Origin: Chryseobacterium scophthalmum
Lineage (GTDB): Bacteria > Bacteroidota > Bacteroidia > Flavobacteriales > Weeksellaceae
Assembly (NCBI RefSeq): GCF_900143185.1
Contig: NZ_FSRQ01000001.1
Span: forward strand, 1,922,001-1,986,000
Direction: 5' to 3'
DNA length: 64,000 nt
The notes beneath the pieces were generated by a model. That model did no database searches and was not told the origin of the DNA. It worked only from the letters and a program-made list of their open reading frames with translations. The translations under genes were made by a program, and so were the position numbers. Position 1 is the first letter of the stretch. Every line of letters begins with the position of its first letter. Of the stretch, positions 1-8,746 are shown piece by piece.

Positions 1-2080
1 CCTGAGCAAAAAATTGAGCTTTTTGTCTACAAGTATTAAGTCCAAATTTAGAATTAGCTCCGTTAAAAGCATCCATCAATTGGGTCTTTCTATCTTCAGC
101 GGCAGATGGAAATACCTGAGTTAATTCCTCTATTGTTAGCACTCCACATCTTGGACATTTTGTAGCTACCTCAAAATAAGCCCCATCCGCTTTCAAAAAT
201 TCTTTATCGTGTTGTTTTTCGCCTTGAGCTTTAGCTTGAAGATAAAGAAGTTCTTTCTCTTTTTTATAAAGCTTAAATTTAATTGTTTGGTCTTTTTGAT
301 ATGTTTTTATTTCAAGAGCTTTTTCAATATCCTCAATGTAAGCAGTTTTACCATCAGCTATTTTTTCATTGTTCGTATTTCCATTTTTTGAGTTTTTCAA
401 AATGGTTTCTGCAACTCTTTTTTTAGAATTTTCATCGGTGACTTTATTTTCACCTCCAAATTTGTAAGTGTATTCCCCATCTTCTTTTCCTCTGGAAACC
501 TTTTCCTTCCATTGTTTCAGTTCATCATCCGATTTCGGTCTCAGATGAACAGGAATTTTTACCATTCCGTTTTCTATTTTCCCTGTGAACTCACTTTTTT
601 CAGTTCCCGGAACTTCTCCTGTGGTCGGAGTAGCCTGATCCATTTGTTCTTCACTAATTTCTAAGATGGGTAGAACAGCTCCTGCAGAACCTTTAATTAA
701 TCCATCTTTTTCTTTAATAATAATCGTAGCCTGTTTGTCACTTAGACCTGAACCAGCAGTTTTTGCCACCAAATATAATTTTGTGTCTAAAGGCGCAGAG
801 GTAATTTTCTTTAATTCGGCTCCCAGTTTAAAGGTTTGGAAACTTACTTTTTCATCTTTATTATAAACCTCTTTGGAGAGAGCCTGTTTAATGGCTTCCA
901 GAGTTGTGTATTCTTTCTTGTCTGCCAATGCTTTTACAGCAGGCTTTCCTAAAATAATTTTTGCAATTTTTTCTTTTTCTGCATCAGTAGCCGTTTTATT
1001 TCCGTTGCTTCCAAACTTATATTCTAAAGTTCCGGCAGCTTCACCAGTTTGTTTAGTGTATTCTTTTTTAGCAAAATAAGCATCCAATAATTCTTCCACC
1101 GAAGAATCTTGTACAATACTTACTGTTTTCCCTTCATTAGCTTGAGGAGTTGATGGTTGTTCAGCCTCAATTGTTCCTTGAGCCTCCTGATAATCGTGCA
1201 ATTCTCCTTCAGATGGGTTTGGATTCTGACCAGCAACTCCCCTTTCTTCCATCTGTGATGCCGGTTTTTCTGCTGCAGGAGAATTTTCGGCTCTGGGTTG
1301 CGTATTATTTGATTGAGTTTCAGGTGTTGATTGAGGCGGAGGAGTAGGATTACTTGTCGGTTGTTGTGGTCTTGGTTGAGGAATTGGCGCAGGTGTATGC
1401 AAAGGATTGTTCACATTGACATTATCTGTTGCGTGTCTTTTGTGTGAAAAATATTCGACCGTAACATAAAACTCAAGTTGTTTGGGATCTGTTTCTCCCT
1501 GCATTGCCTTTTGCATCAAAGCTCGGGTGAGCATAAATTCAGCTGTAGCAACACCACTTCTGTCTACAGTGGCTTCTTTAGTTTCAATTAAAAGGTTTTT
1601 TGCATCGTGTCCTTCGCCTGTGGCATCATCTTCCCAAAGAGTAAACTTTAATTTTTTACCATTCAAATTCACACATTGCGCGCGAGCTCTCATTTTCTCT
1701 GTAAAACTGAACACCGTTCCCGGTGAATCGTCTACATACTGAAGTTCTACTTTTTCAATTTTTGGAACGGCTGCAGGTTGAGGATTGATTTCAATTGTTG
1801 ACGCACCTCTTCCTTCAGGTTCAAAAAGATAGGCTTCTAAACGATAGGTATGCTTTTGTGCAACCTCTCCGAAAGTAAAATTCCCAACACCCGTTTTTTT
1901 GATGTTGGTGGATGTAAATCTTCCGTTGGGTCTTTTTTTAAATAATTCCCAAATAACATTTGCCGGATTCCTTTGGTTTTGAGGAGTGGAAGGATACCAA
2001 TCTGTAACAGTATACGTAACGGCTTCCCCCACTTTTGGTGAAGAATTTCCGGATATTTTTGAAACTCCTTTTTTAGACAT
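1..2080 (-). CDS. Probable T6SS effector with C-terminal GH19 chitinase/lysozyme-like domain (partial)
   Basis: The gene runs off the window's left edge; about 693 codons are visible, reading from an ATG at 2080. The N-terminal ~200 residues look like tandem Ig-like/adaptor domains. A proline- and glutamine-rich linker follows (around residues 215-300). Next come two related ~100-residue modules, each opening with a YKFG motif followed by a helical segment. The last visible residues (VFPSAAEDRKTQLMDAFN, then KFGLNTCRQKAQFFAQ) match the start of GH19 chitinase/lysozyme-like domains, which cleave peptidoglycan or chitin. It lies 18 nt after a PAAR-like gene and directly downstream of the T6SS membrane-complex operon, so I infer a tip-associated antibacterial cargo. 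The catalytic residues and any immunity gene lie outside the window. Confidence 0.7.
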   Translation of the reverse strand, partial: MSKKGVSKISGNSSPKVGEAVTYTVTDWYPSTPQNQRNPANVIWELFKKRPNGRFTSTNIKKTGVGNFTFGEVAQKHTYRLEAYLFEPEGRGASTIEINPQPAAVPKIEKVELQYVDDSPGTVFSFTEKMRARAQCVNLNGKKLKFTLWEDDATGEGHDAKNLLIETKEATVDRSGVATAEFMLTRALMQKAMQGETDPKQLEFYVTVEYFSHKRHATDNVNVNNPLHTPAPIPQPRPQQPTSNPTPPPQSTPETQSNNTQPRAENSPAAEKPASQMEERGVAGQNPNPSEGELHDYQEAQGTIEAEQPSTPQANEGKTVSIVQDSSVEELLDAYFAKKEYTKQTGEAAGTLEYKFGSNGNKTATDAEKEKIAKIILGKPAVKALADKKEYTTLEAIKQALSKEVYNKDEKVSFQTFKLGAELKKITSAPLDTKLYLVAKTAGSGLSDKQATIIIKEKDGLIKGSAGAVLPILEISEEQMDQATPTTGEVPGTEKSEFTGKIENGMVKIPVHLRPKSDDELKQWKEKVSRGKEDGEYTYKFGGENKVTDENSKKRVAETILKNSKNGNTNNEKIADGKTAYIEDIEKALEIKTYQKDQTIKFKLYKKEKELLYLQAKAQGEKQHDKEFLKADGAYFEVATKCPRCGVLTIEELTQVFPSAAEDRKTQLMDAFNGANSKFGLNTCRQKAQFFAQ

Positions 2081-2098
2081 TTCAGGAAAGTTTAAAGA

Positions 2099-2602
2099 TT
2101 AATAAGCGTCGATTTCGCTTTCCATTGCTGTTTCTTTAAAGTCATTCACATCCACAAGAGGATTTGCATGTCTGATTACTTTTGCATCAGCATTTTTTAC
2201 ATTCTTTTTACTCATCTCACCACGCTGTCCGTGATCTTTGATCGTAATTTTTCCACCCGTTGCACATTGAAGTTCCGAAACTTCTGTCACACACTTTTTA
2301 CCCATCACCAAAACTTTTTCGTAAGTTTTCTGCCATTTTCCGGCAGGAGCATAAGCGCAGGGAAGATATCCTCCCGAACTGGGTTTTAATTTACATTTTC
2401 CAAAACTCGGACCTGGTGGATTGAATTGCAAATCATCTTCTGTAACAGCTAAATAATCTGAATTTCCGGCAGAATCATTCCAGAAATGTTTGTTGTGAGC
2501 ATTAACGATATGCTTAGGAAACTGATCTCCCTGGTTACACTGGCAAGTTCCTTTTTGAACGACGAAGTGTTTACCATCATGAGATGATGATTGAGTAGAC
2601 AT
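2099..2602 (-). CDS. PAAR-like (DUF4280) T6SS tip protein
   Basis: A protein of 167 residues with the DUF4280 signature: Cys-rich N-terminus (CQCNQGDQ), FGKC near residue 70, LPCAYAP near 82, a CVTEVSELQCATGG segment near 105-118, then IKDHGQ. DUF4280 proteins are thought to act as PAAR-like spike tips that carry effectors at the top of the Hcp/VgrG tube. I chose the ATG at 2602: a TATCTTTG box sits 18 nt upstream of it, and a longer frame from 2647 would begin upstream of that promoter. The gene is followed after 18 nt by the effector gene, so the two are probably co-transcribed. It is separated from tssR by a terminator, giving it its own expression control. Confidence 0.82.
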   Translation of the reverse strand: MSTQSSSHDGKHFVVQKGTCQCNQGDQFPKHIVNAHNKHFWNDSAGNSDYLAVTEDDLQFNPPGPSFGKCKLKPSSGGYLPCAYAPAGKWQKTYEKVLVMGKKCVTEVSELQCATGGKITIKDHGQRGEMSKKNVKNADAKVIRHANPLVDVNDFKETAMESEIDAY

Positions 2603-2620
2603 AATGTGAGATTTGGTACT

Positions 2621-2628
2621 CAAAGATA
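2621..2628 (-). promoter_or_regulatory. Promoter -7 element of the PAAR/effector unit
   Basis: On the minus strand this reads TATCTTTG, a full match to the Bacteroidota -7 consensus TAnnTTTG, 18 nt before the ATG at 2602. I see no clear -33 TTG at the usual spacing. Confidence 0.6.
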
Positions 2629-2647
2629 ACAAAAAGTATTCTAACAT

Positions 2648-2680
2648 AAAAAAAACGGAAAATTAATTCTCCGTTTTTTT
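2648..2680. terminator. Hairpin terminator after tssR
   Basis: An A-run, ACGGA, a short AT loop, TCCGT and a T-run form a symmetrical stem that could terminate in both directions. It closes the minus-strand T6SS operon and separates it from the PAAR/effector unit. Confidence 0.75.
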
Positions 2681-2696
2681 ATTATGTCATAACTAA

Positions 2697-5096
2697 TTAA
2701 TGTTGAGTATATTCCGGTTCCTCTACAGGAAGCATTGTTGGCATAAAATATTCATTAAGCCAATAAAATTCCTGCCCGTTCTGCTTAATTTTTACCGCAG
2801 GATTATTCCTGTAAGTAAGCATTCTGTCTGCAAGATCTTTGTAATATTTAAAATAAGTTCTTGCTTCTTCATTGGTGATGATATTAGATTTTTTCCAGCC
2901 TGCAAGCATGTATTTAGACATTTTTTCTTCATCAGAATTATCAAAACCTGTACTTACTCCCACTGCATAAGACATCGGCTTCTTATACAATTCTCCTTTG
3001 TCTAAAAATTTCAGCGTTGGATTATATTTTTTCAATAATTTAACATATTCTCTAATTGCTCTTCCCTGTTTAAAGTCTGTTCTTGCAGCCCCAGTATTTT
3101 CATAAACTTCTTTATAGAAAGCTTTCAACTGATCATATTCACTCTCAGAAACAAGAATACCTTTTTCCATATTCTGTTTGTAATCCATCAATTCTTTAGG
3201 AATATATCCTTTTGCTAAAAACGGATTTCCATAGTTGATCAACTGCGCTGCAATTCCTGAAGGAACCGGATTAGTCAATCCCGGATACAAATATTTATAT
3301 TTAAAATCTACCTCAGTTTTCCCTGCACCCACCGAAGAATGGAAGCGTTCATTTAATGACTTATCTATCATTTCATTGTCATAAGTAACCTGAGCAATGA
3401 GACTATCTACAGATTTTACCAAAAGCCCCGGTGCAGTGATGTCCCCTTTTTTAGGGAAAATTACAAATCCTTGAGCCATACTCTGTTTAGGGAAATCTAA
3501 AGAAAAGAAGCCTGCATCACTTTCTATTAAACTAAAGTTATTCTTGTTTAAGACGTCACTTTGATTAATAATTTTCTGTTTTTTTAATTCGGCAACATTT
3601 TTAGCCGTATTGGTCACGATATTTTCTGATATCAAAACAAAATCGTTGTAAGTATCGGAAGAACGAGCATTAGTTTGGAACATAATCAACCGTGCCTGAG
3701 CTTGTGTTAATGAACCAATAACGCCATACATATTTCCGCTTCGATTGGCGGAAGTACCAATTGTAACTACAATATTAGCTTCATCCGGAACACCAGAAAG
3801 TAAATTTCCAGCTGCAATCAGACCTTCATTTACCGGCTGATTTCCAACACTACTAGGACAATTCATTTCATTCATTTTATCTTCAATAAAACTCATTACT
3901 TTGTTGTAATCTTTACTTAAAGGCGACGGAATTACATTTTCTCCACAAGAATTGTTTTTATAAAGAACCACACCGTATTTTACAGAATTAAAATAAGAAG
4001 GTTTTTCAAATTTTAACTGAAGATCCTGTAAAAGCGAGCTTACAATGGGAATGTAAGGTCTATTTGCTTCACTTATATCCAGAACAAAAACAATATTTAT
4101 TTTCTTGTTTTTATCAATTATCTCTTTGTAACGGTCAAAAATAATAGGCTCTCCCAAGACGTTCTTAACAAAGTTTTTACTGTAATCTAAAACATTGGTA
4201 AAATATTTAGTTTTAAGATCAGGTTTTGCTTCTTCATTTAAAGCCAATGTTACAGGGAAAATATTTTCAAGAGGCGGTCTTTGATTAACATCCGTCAACA
4301 AAACAGCAGTACGGTTTTCCTTATCCTGAGCTCCTGGAGAACCTTCATGAATTCCTAAAGTACTTTCTTTAATACCTGTTGTGTTTTTCATTTTTACAGC
4401 AGAACGTTCACCCCAAGCTGAAACAACATTAGAACTCACCCAACCATACAAACCTGTACTGATACTGTCCATATCGATTCTTGGTTTTTTCCCAACCAGA
4501 AAACGTTTGTTATTTTCTGCCTGTTTGTAAACGTAGACCATTTGACCATTCGGGATTTTTACATTTGCAGCTTCAATAAGGCTTGGCGAATTAAAAACCA
4601 TGATCGAATCGTTCTTATAATACCTCTCTGCACTTTTAATAACATCAGGATTATTGGGAACTACCGCAACTCTTACCGGATAACCTGTTTTTTCGCTTTT
4701 CAAAGAATTACTCCAAAGCAAAAGATCAGATTCGGGGATCCAGCCGTAGGTTTTTATTGATTTCGACGAGATCTTTTTCATCAAAGCATCAGGAATATAT
4801 TCTGCTACTTTTACCATTCCGTCTCTGTGTTTTAAAACCATTAAAGGCTCTAAAAATTTCACTTCTTTATATGATTTTTCATCATTTTTATCGAGATAAG
4901 CTGTATTTCTTGATCGGTCTGAAATAACGATCCAGGGAGCTGATTTTTTTGGAAAACCATTAATTACCGGAGCATTATCAATTTGCCCATATTGTTGTGG
5001 TTCAGGAGTTTTTTTTGATGGCAATTTTACCTGACAACTCGTCAGCAAAACTGAAAGCCCGATATAATAAGCCGCTAGAGGAAATTTATTTTTCAT
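2697..5096 (-). CDS. tssR: T6SSiii outer-membrane-associated lipoprotein TssR
   Basis: A protein of 799 residues with a lipoprotein signal peptide (LLTSC, lipidated Cys at 21). An SH3-like N-terminal region is followed by a von Willebrand A-like middle domain (VFVLDISEANRPY near residue 335) and a helical C-terminus. Length, lipobox and domain order match TssR, one of the Bacteroidota-specific proteins that replace the TssJLM membrane complex of Proteobacteria. It probably spans from the outer membrane into the periplasm as part of the channel base. It is the last gene of a four-gene minus-strand operon and ends at a hairpin terminator. The sheath, tube and baseplate genes (tssB, C, F, G, K, hcp, vgrG) are not in the window. 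Confidence 0.85.
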   Translation of the reverse strand: MKNKFPLAAYYIGLSVLLTSCQVKLPSKKTPEPQQYGQIDNAPVINGFPKKSAPWIVISDRSRNTAYLDKNDEKSYKEVKFLEPLMVLKHRDGMVKVAEYIPDALMKKISSKSIKTYGWIPESDLLLWSNSLKSEKTGYPVRVAVVPNNPDVIKSAERYYKNDSIMVFNSPSLIEAANVKIPNGQMVYVYKQAENNKRFLVGKKPRIDMDSISTGLYGWVSSNVVSAWGERSAVKMKNTTGIKESTLGIHEGSPGAQDKENRTAVLLTDVNQRPPLENIFPVTLALNEEAKPDLKTKYFTNVLDYSKNFVKNVLGEPIIFDRYKEIIDKNKKINIVFVLDISEANRPYIPIVSSLLQDLQLKFEKPSYFNSVKYGVVLYKNNSCGENVIPSPLSKDYNKVMSFIEDKMNEMNCPSSVGNQPVNEGLIAAGNLLSGVPDEANIVVTIGTSANRSGNMYGVIGSLTQAQARLIMFQTNARSSDTYNDFVLISENIVTNTAKNVAELKKQKIINQSDVLNKNNFSLIESDAGFFSLDFPKQSMAQGFVIFPKKGDITAPGLLVKSVDSLIAQVTYDNEMIDKSLNERFHSSVGAGKTEVDFKYKYLYPGLTNPVPSGIAAQLINYGNPFLAKGYIPKELMDYKQNMEKGILVSESEYDQLKAFYKEVYENTGAARTDFKQGRAIREYVKLLKKYNPTLKFLDKGELYKKPMSYAVGVSTGFDNSDEEKMSKYMLAGWKKSNIITNEEARTYFKYYKDLADRMLTYRNNPAVKIKQNGQEFYWLNEYFMPTMLPVEEPEYTQH

Positions 5097-5144
5097 CTTA
5101 ATTTTCTTTATAATTGGTGTGATGCCCGATAAACGAACAATTTA

Positions 5145-6056
5145 TTATTTGCTTTGGTTGATGTCAACTTTGGTTACACAAGTCATACCATCATCAAAAT
5201 TCAATTTTACAGTTTGTATCACTGTATTTTTATCAAACTGAAGACCTGCACAATACAGATAAAAATTATTGACTTTGCTGTCGCTAACTTTTACAATTGC
5301 ATTCTCGTTATTACACAAATAGGTTTTCAAAAGATAATTGTAATGCATATTGAAGCTGTTACCATTGGCAATCTGCTGCAAGTGATATTTAAAATCATTA
5401 TCTTTTTTCGCATACAGTTCGTCTAAAGTAGGCTCTTCATCCTGCATAGAATTGTACGCAGGTAAGATTTTTATACGATGTTCAACGGGTTCCAAATCTT
5501 TTTCGGTATACAATGTAACCGTATAATCTCCAGGTTTTTGAAACGCGTAAATAGCCAGTTTGTCTTTAGCATCAATTTTTCCGGTTTCTCCAAATCTCCA
5601 GGTAAACTGTGTAGCATCTGAAAGCGCACGGAATTGTATGTTTTCATACTGCATTGCCTGAGTTTGGGCATCAATCTTCGTTACTCCGGCTGTGCTGTCT
5701 TTAGGTTTTGGAATTCCTCTTGGGGAAACCATAATCGGGAAAGATTTAGAATATTTATTATCAATAATCAAGGTCACGTTGTAATAACCCGGCTTACTGT
5801 AAAAATGAATTCCTTTGTCTTTGTCTGAAGTTTGCCCATCTCCAAAATCCCATTTTTTGAATTTTGCAAACGGTGTTTTATCCTGAAATCTTAAAGTATC
5901 TCCTGTAAAAAGCGAAGACGGGAAAACTACTCCTTCAATATCACTCTCCGAATGAATGACCTTTTTTTGCAGCCACAATGCGACGAGTGCGGCAATAAGC
6001 AATGTGGCAATTACACCAATAATGATGTTTTTCCTGTTCTTTTGAAAATAATTCAT
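5145..6056 (-). CDS. T6SSiii PKD-domain membrane protein (TssP-type)
   Basis: A protein of 303 residues with one N-terminal membrane anchor (about residues 10-29) and a periplasmic part. That part holds two PKD-like beta-sandwich domains, seen from WDFGDGQTSDK near residue 70 and FTWRFGETGK near 150, each followed by a GxYxVTL-type strand. The C-terminal ~90 residues contain conserved cysteines (TYLCNN, LYCAGL, MTCVTKV). It lies between a small membrane protein and TssR in the same operon, 48 nt before tssR. This position and architecture fit the PKD component of the Bacteroidota T6SS membrane complex; the exact letter (TssP or TssQ) is inferred from gene order. Confidence 0.72.
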   Translation of the reverse strand: MNYFQKNRKNIIIGVIATLLIAALVALWLQKKVIHSESDIEGVVFPSSLFTGDTLRFQDKTPFAKFKKWDFGDGQTSDKDKGIHFYSKPGYYNVTLIIDNKYSKSFPIMVSPRGIPKPKDSTAGVTKIDAQTQAMQYENIQFRALSDATQFTWRFGETGKIDAKDKLAIYAFQKPGDYTVTLYTEKDLEPVEHRIKILPAYNSMQDEEPTLDELYAKKDNDFKYHLQQIANGNSFNMHYNYLLKTYLCNNENAIVKVSDSKVNNFYLYCAGLQFDKNTVIQTVKLNFDDGMTCVTKVDINQSK

Positions 6057-6093
6057 AGTAAGTTTTTGTGATGTGTTTTGTATATTTTTGGTG

Positions 6094-6612
6094 TTATCTT
6101 GGGTTTAAAGCATTATTCCGATCTCTCAGAGTCTGGCTTTTCTCTTTGTATCCTAATTGACAGTCTTCAAACTGTTTTTCGAATGTTTTCGTCGTTTCAT
6201 TCATTTTCATGATTCTTTCTTTGTCTACCATGTTCATTTTAAAGAATTTTCCTATTTGTGGAAAAGCCATTTTTCGGGAATCGTTGACAGTGACATTCTG
6301 AAACGTATTGGCTAAATCCTGCACTGCATATTCAGCATCATTTCTTTCTACAGGTTGCTGAATTTCTACAGACAATCTGTTAACTCTCGCCGAAGCGGTA
6401 TCTATTAATTTTAAACCAATTTTTTGCTGCTGATCAAACTTTACTTTCTGATCCAAAATCTGTAACGAATTGGTATCTGCCTCAGAAAACGGTGATGCAA
6501 AATCTTTTAGAAAAATAACTCCCAGAAAGAAAAGCGCCACGATAAGCATTAATATGAGGTAAAAAAACTGATAATGTTTTTCTTTTTTTGATAATGTAAC
6601 TTGTCCCTGCAT
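6094..6612 (-). CDS. T6SSiii inner-membrane protein, TssO-like
   Basis: A protein of 172 residues with a short cytoplasmic tail, one transmembrane helix (about residues 15-36, FFYLILMLIVALFFLGVIF) and a helical, Gln/Lys-rich periplasmic part that could form a coiled coil. It is the second gene of the operon, 37 nt before the PKD gene. Size, topology and context fit TssO, a small inner-membrane component of the Bacteroidota T6SS. There is no catalytic motif. Its upstream neighbour has the same topology, so the two may be paralogues, and which of them is the true TssO cannot be settled by eye. Confidence 0.65.
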   Translation of the reverse strand: MQGQVTLSKKEKHYQFFYLILMLIVALFFLGVIFLKDFASPFSEADTNSLQILDQKVKFDQQQKIGLKLIDTASARVNRLSVEIQQPVERNDAEYAVQDLANTFQNVTVNDSRKMAFPQIGKFFKMNMVDKERIMKMNETTKTFEKQFEDCQLGYKEKSQTLRDRNNALNPR

Positions 6613-6635
6613 AATTTCTAAACTTTAAAATATAA

Positions 6636-7166
6636 TTATCTTCTTCGTCCTGTAAAATTTCTGGTAGGATCTATTTTCATCTTGCTGTTAATCTGATTAG
6701 ATTTCCCCTGACATTCCTGAACATTACGAATCGCAATCTGTTGTTTAAAAGAGACATTGAGGATTTGGCTTTTAAGATTAAGCATTGGCTTAATTTTCTG
6801 CATTAAAACTGCGTAATGTTTTAAATTATGAGCACTGTCGGCTGCCATAAGCTGTTGAGCTTCGCGAACGTTGTCGAGAATGTAAGTACGTAAATAGTTA
6901 TCGTTATAAGCTTTGTCAGAATCCAACAGCTCCATTCTTGCGTAAATACTGTCAACATGAATACGAAGAAGGTTATCTTTAGCCAAAAGGTCTCGGTATG
7001 CACGTACTTCTTCATCAACACCGGCAAGCTGCCTGTCGTAACTCTTAAAAAAGAAGAATACACTGGTAAATGAGATTGCAGATAATATAACGAATGAAAG
7101 TATAAACTTCCATATACCTAATCTTACATCAGATTTGTTTAATTTTTTTTCTCTACTCGTAGACAT
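6636..7166 (-). CDS. T6SSiii inner-membrane protein, first gene of operon
   Basis: A protein of 176 residues from the ATG at 7166. A basic N-terminus (REKKLNKSD) precedes one transmembrane helix (about residues 20-42) and a helical periplasmic domain ending in a basic tail. The frame is open upstream to a GTG at 7217, but that extension would include the promoter -7 element, so the MSTSREKK start is preferred. It shares topology and length with the next gene and is probably a TssO/TssQ-type component of the membrane complex that anchors the baseplate. It is the promoter-proximal gene of the unit. Confidence 0.6.
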   Translation of the reverse strand: MSTSREKKLNKSDVRLGIWKFILSFVILSAISFTSVFFFFKSYDRQLAGVDEEVRAYRDLLAKDNLLRIHVDSIYARMELLDSDKAYNDNYLRTYILDNVREAQQLMAADSAHNLKHYAVLMQKIKPMLNLKSQILNVSFKQQIAIRNVQECQGKSNQINSKMKIDPTRNFTGRRR

Positions 7167-7216
7167 GTTTGTGATTTGGTTTGGATTGTGAAAATAGGAA
7201 AAAAAATATTTATGCA

Positions 7217-7224
7217 CAAAATTA
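7217..7224 (-). promoter_or_regulatory. Promoter -7 element of the T6SS membrane operon
   Basis: Minus-strand TAATTTTG, a full match to TAnnTTTG, 50 nt before the chosen ATG at 7166. It drives the operon leftward, away from the divergent regulator gene at 7346. Confidence 0.5.
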
Positions 7225-7345
7225 AATTCAATGCATACAATACTATTTACAATTTTTTAATGTAAAGTTTAATTTTCAGATCCGAAAGATTTTCTTATTT
7301 TAGTCAGCAGAATTTTATTTTGCCATACCAAATCACGAAAATAAA

Positions 7346-8017
7346 ATGAGTAAGTTACTGACCAATACGGTAAGATTTTCTATTGCGGACAGCGATTTTT
7401 ATTTTAAAAAAATAATGATCAAAACGCTTCTGGAAAACCCATTTAATGTGCTGCTTAATGACTGCAACAACGGTCATGAGCTGATTAACCGAATCTACAG
7501 GAAACAGGAAGATGTCTTTATCATAGAGCTCTTTATGCCTGTTCTCAGCGGTATTGAAGCCATAAAATTTATCCGAAAAAACAATAGTGAAACACCGATT
7601 ATCACCTATTCCGGAACGTATCAGGAAGACATGGCAGAGATTTTAGAGAAGGTTCCAAATATCTATTACTGCCAAAAAAACAGCAATATTATAAAAGACA
7701 TTATCAAAGGACAAATTACCTCTCAAGATTTTGATTATCAAGCTTATTCCGAAAACTGGAAACAACAGCCTTTGGCGGTTCAGGAATATATGAACCGTCA
7801 GAAAAAAAGCCAGGAAGAACTTTCATCAACAGAAATTCAACTGATGAAATTTTGCTATGAAGGCTTCAGCAATAAAGAGATTGGCGAAAAGCTCAATCTG
7901 AGCACACGTACCATCGATACGTACATCAACAGACTTACAGAAAAGCTCGGTTTAAAAACCAAACTGCACCTCATTCGCTTCTGTGTAGAAAACGGATATT
8001 ACAATTCCAGCATGTAA
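7346..8017 (+). CDS. LuxR/NarL-type regulator with Glu at the phospho-acceptor position
   Basis: A protein of 223 residues with an N-terminal receiver-like domain (residues ~8-125) and a C-terminal LuxR HTH (LSSTEIQLMKFCYEGFSN through the STRTIDTYINRL recognition helix). The acidic pocket (D15, D17), the Ser/Thr switch (ITYSGT) and the conserved Lys (CQKN) are present. The phospho-acceptor Asp is replaced by Glu (E61 in FIIELFMP). In other receivers Glu can mimic phospho-Asp, so this protein may be constitutively active or respond to another signal. It is divergent from the T6SS membrane operon with about 180 nt between the starts, which makes it a candidate regulator of that operon. No sensor kinase is adjacent. 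Confidence 0.8.
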   Translation: MSKLLTNTVRFSIADSDFYFKKIMIKTLLENPFNVLLNDCNNGHELINRIYRKQEDVFIIELFMPVLSGIEAIKFIRKNNSETPIITYSGTYQEDMAEILEKVPNIYYCQKNSNIIKDIIKGQITSQDFDYQAYSENWKQQPLAVQEYMNRQKKSQEELSSTEIQLMKFCYEGFSNKEIGEKLNLSTRTIDTYINRLTEKLGLKTKLHLIRFCVENGYYNSSM

Positions 8018-8095
8018 AAAACTCCTTCTTTTAGCAATACACTATACTAAACACAGAATTCTCAGTAGTTTATGTGAAACATTTTTCGTTTGAAA

Positions 8096-8127
8096 TTGTT
8101 AATATTCAATTTTTTTGACTAAATTTG
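8096..8127 (+). promoter_or_regulatory. Promoter of the HU gene
   Basis: TTG at 8096-8098, a 21-nt spacer, and TAAATTTG at 8120-8127. This matches both halves of the flavobacterial consensus. The start codon follows after 30 nt. Confidence 0.75.
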
Positions 8128-8157
8128 CACACCTAAAATTTAAAATTTACAAAGGAA

Positions 8158-8448
8158 ATGACAAAGGCAGAATTGGTAAACACCATCTCAAATAAATTGG
8201 GGACCGAAAAGAATGAAACACAGAAAGTTGTAGAAGCTTTTATGCAGGAGATCAGAACTTCTATGTACAATGGAGACAATGTTTACTTAAGAGGTTTTGG
8301 ATCTTTCATCGTGAAAACAAGAGCAGCAAAAACGGGAAGAAACATCTCTAAGAACACTGCAATAGAAATTCCTGCACATAATATTCCTGCTTTCAAGCCA
8401 TCAAAATCTTTTGTGGAGAAAGTGAAAACTAAGGTTGCAGTAAAATAA
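8158..8448 (+). CDS. HU family DNA-binding protein
   Basis: A protein of 96 residues covering the full HU/IHF fold. Helical N-terminus MTKAELVNTISNKLG, the GFGSF beta signature near residue 47, a DNA-minor-groove arm (RAAKTGRNISKNTAIEIPA) and the AFKPSKSFVEKV C-terminal helix are all visible. HU bends and compacts DNA as a dimer and is usually abundant, in line with the strong promoter upstream. It is followed by a tiny basic protein gene and the RNase G gene in the same direction, a cluster I recall from other Bacteroidota genomes. The C-terminal extension is short and lysine-rich. Confidence 0.95.
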   Translation: MTKAELVNTISNKLGTEKNETQKVVEAFMQEIRTSMYNGDNVYLRGFGSFIVKTRAAKTGRNISKNTAIEIPAHNIPAFKPSKSFVEKVKTKVAVK

Positions 8449-8497
8449 AGAGAGAAATAATTAATATTAACTAGTTACTTAAAAAAAATTTAACATT

Positions 8498-8587
8498 ATG
8501 CCAAGCGGAAAGAAAAGAAAAAGACACAAGGTTGCAACACACAAAAGAAAGAAAAGAAGAAGAGCGAACAGACATAAGAAAAAATAA
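8498..8587 (+). CDS. 29-residue highly basic protein (AURKAIP1/COX24-like)
   Basis: ATG to TAA gives 29 residues that are almost all Lys, Arg and His apart from MPSG and a few Ala/Thr/Val/Asn (for example KKRKRHKVATHKRKK). Very short proteins of this kind are annotated in Bacteroidota as AURKAIP1/COX24-domain proteins. They resemble the mitochondrial ribosomal protein mS38 and the bacterial bS22 type, so a ribosome-associated role is likely. It sits 49 nt after HU and about 160 nt before the RNase G gene. No separate promoter is obvious and it could be read from the HU promoter. Confidence 0.75.
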   Translation: MPSGKKRKRHKVATHKRKKRRRANRHKKK

Positions 8588-8746
8588 TCTCCTTCGGGAT
8601 TTTTAGTATAATAATATAGTTGGTGTTTTTAATTTTTTAATATTCACCGACTATATTTTGTTATGTAAAACAGTAAGGAATTGAGAACAATGAGCAATCA
8701 TTAACCTCAAATTTCATCACCAATCTTTTTATCTTTAATTTTAAAA

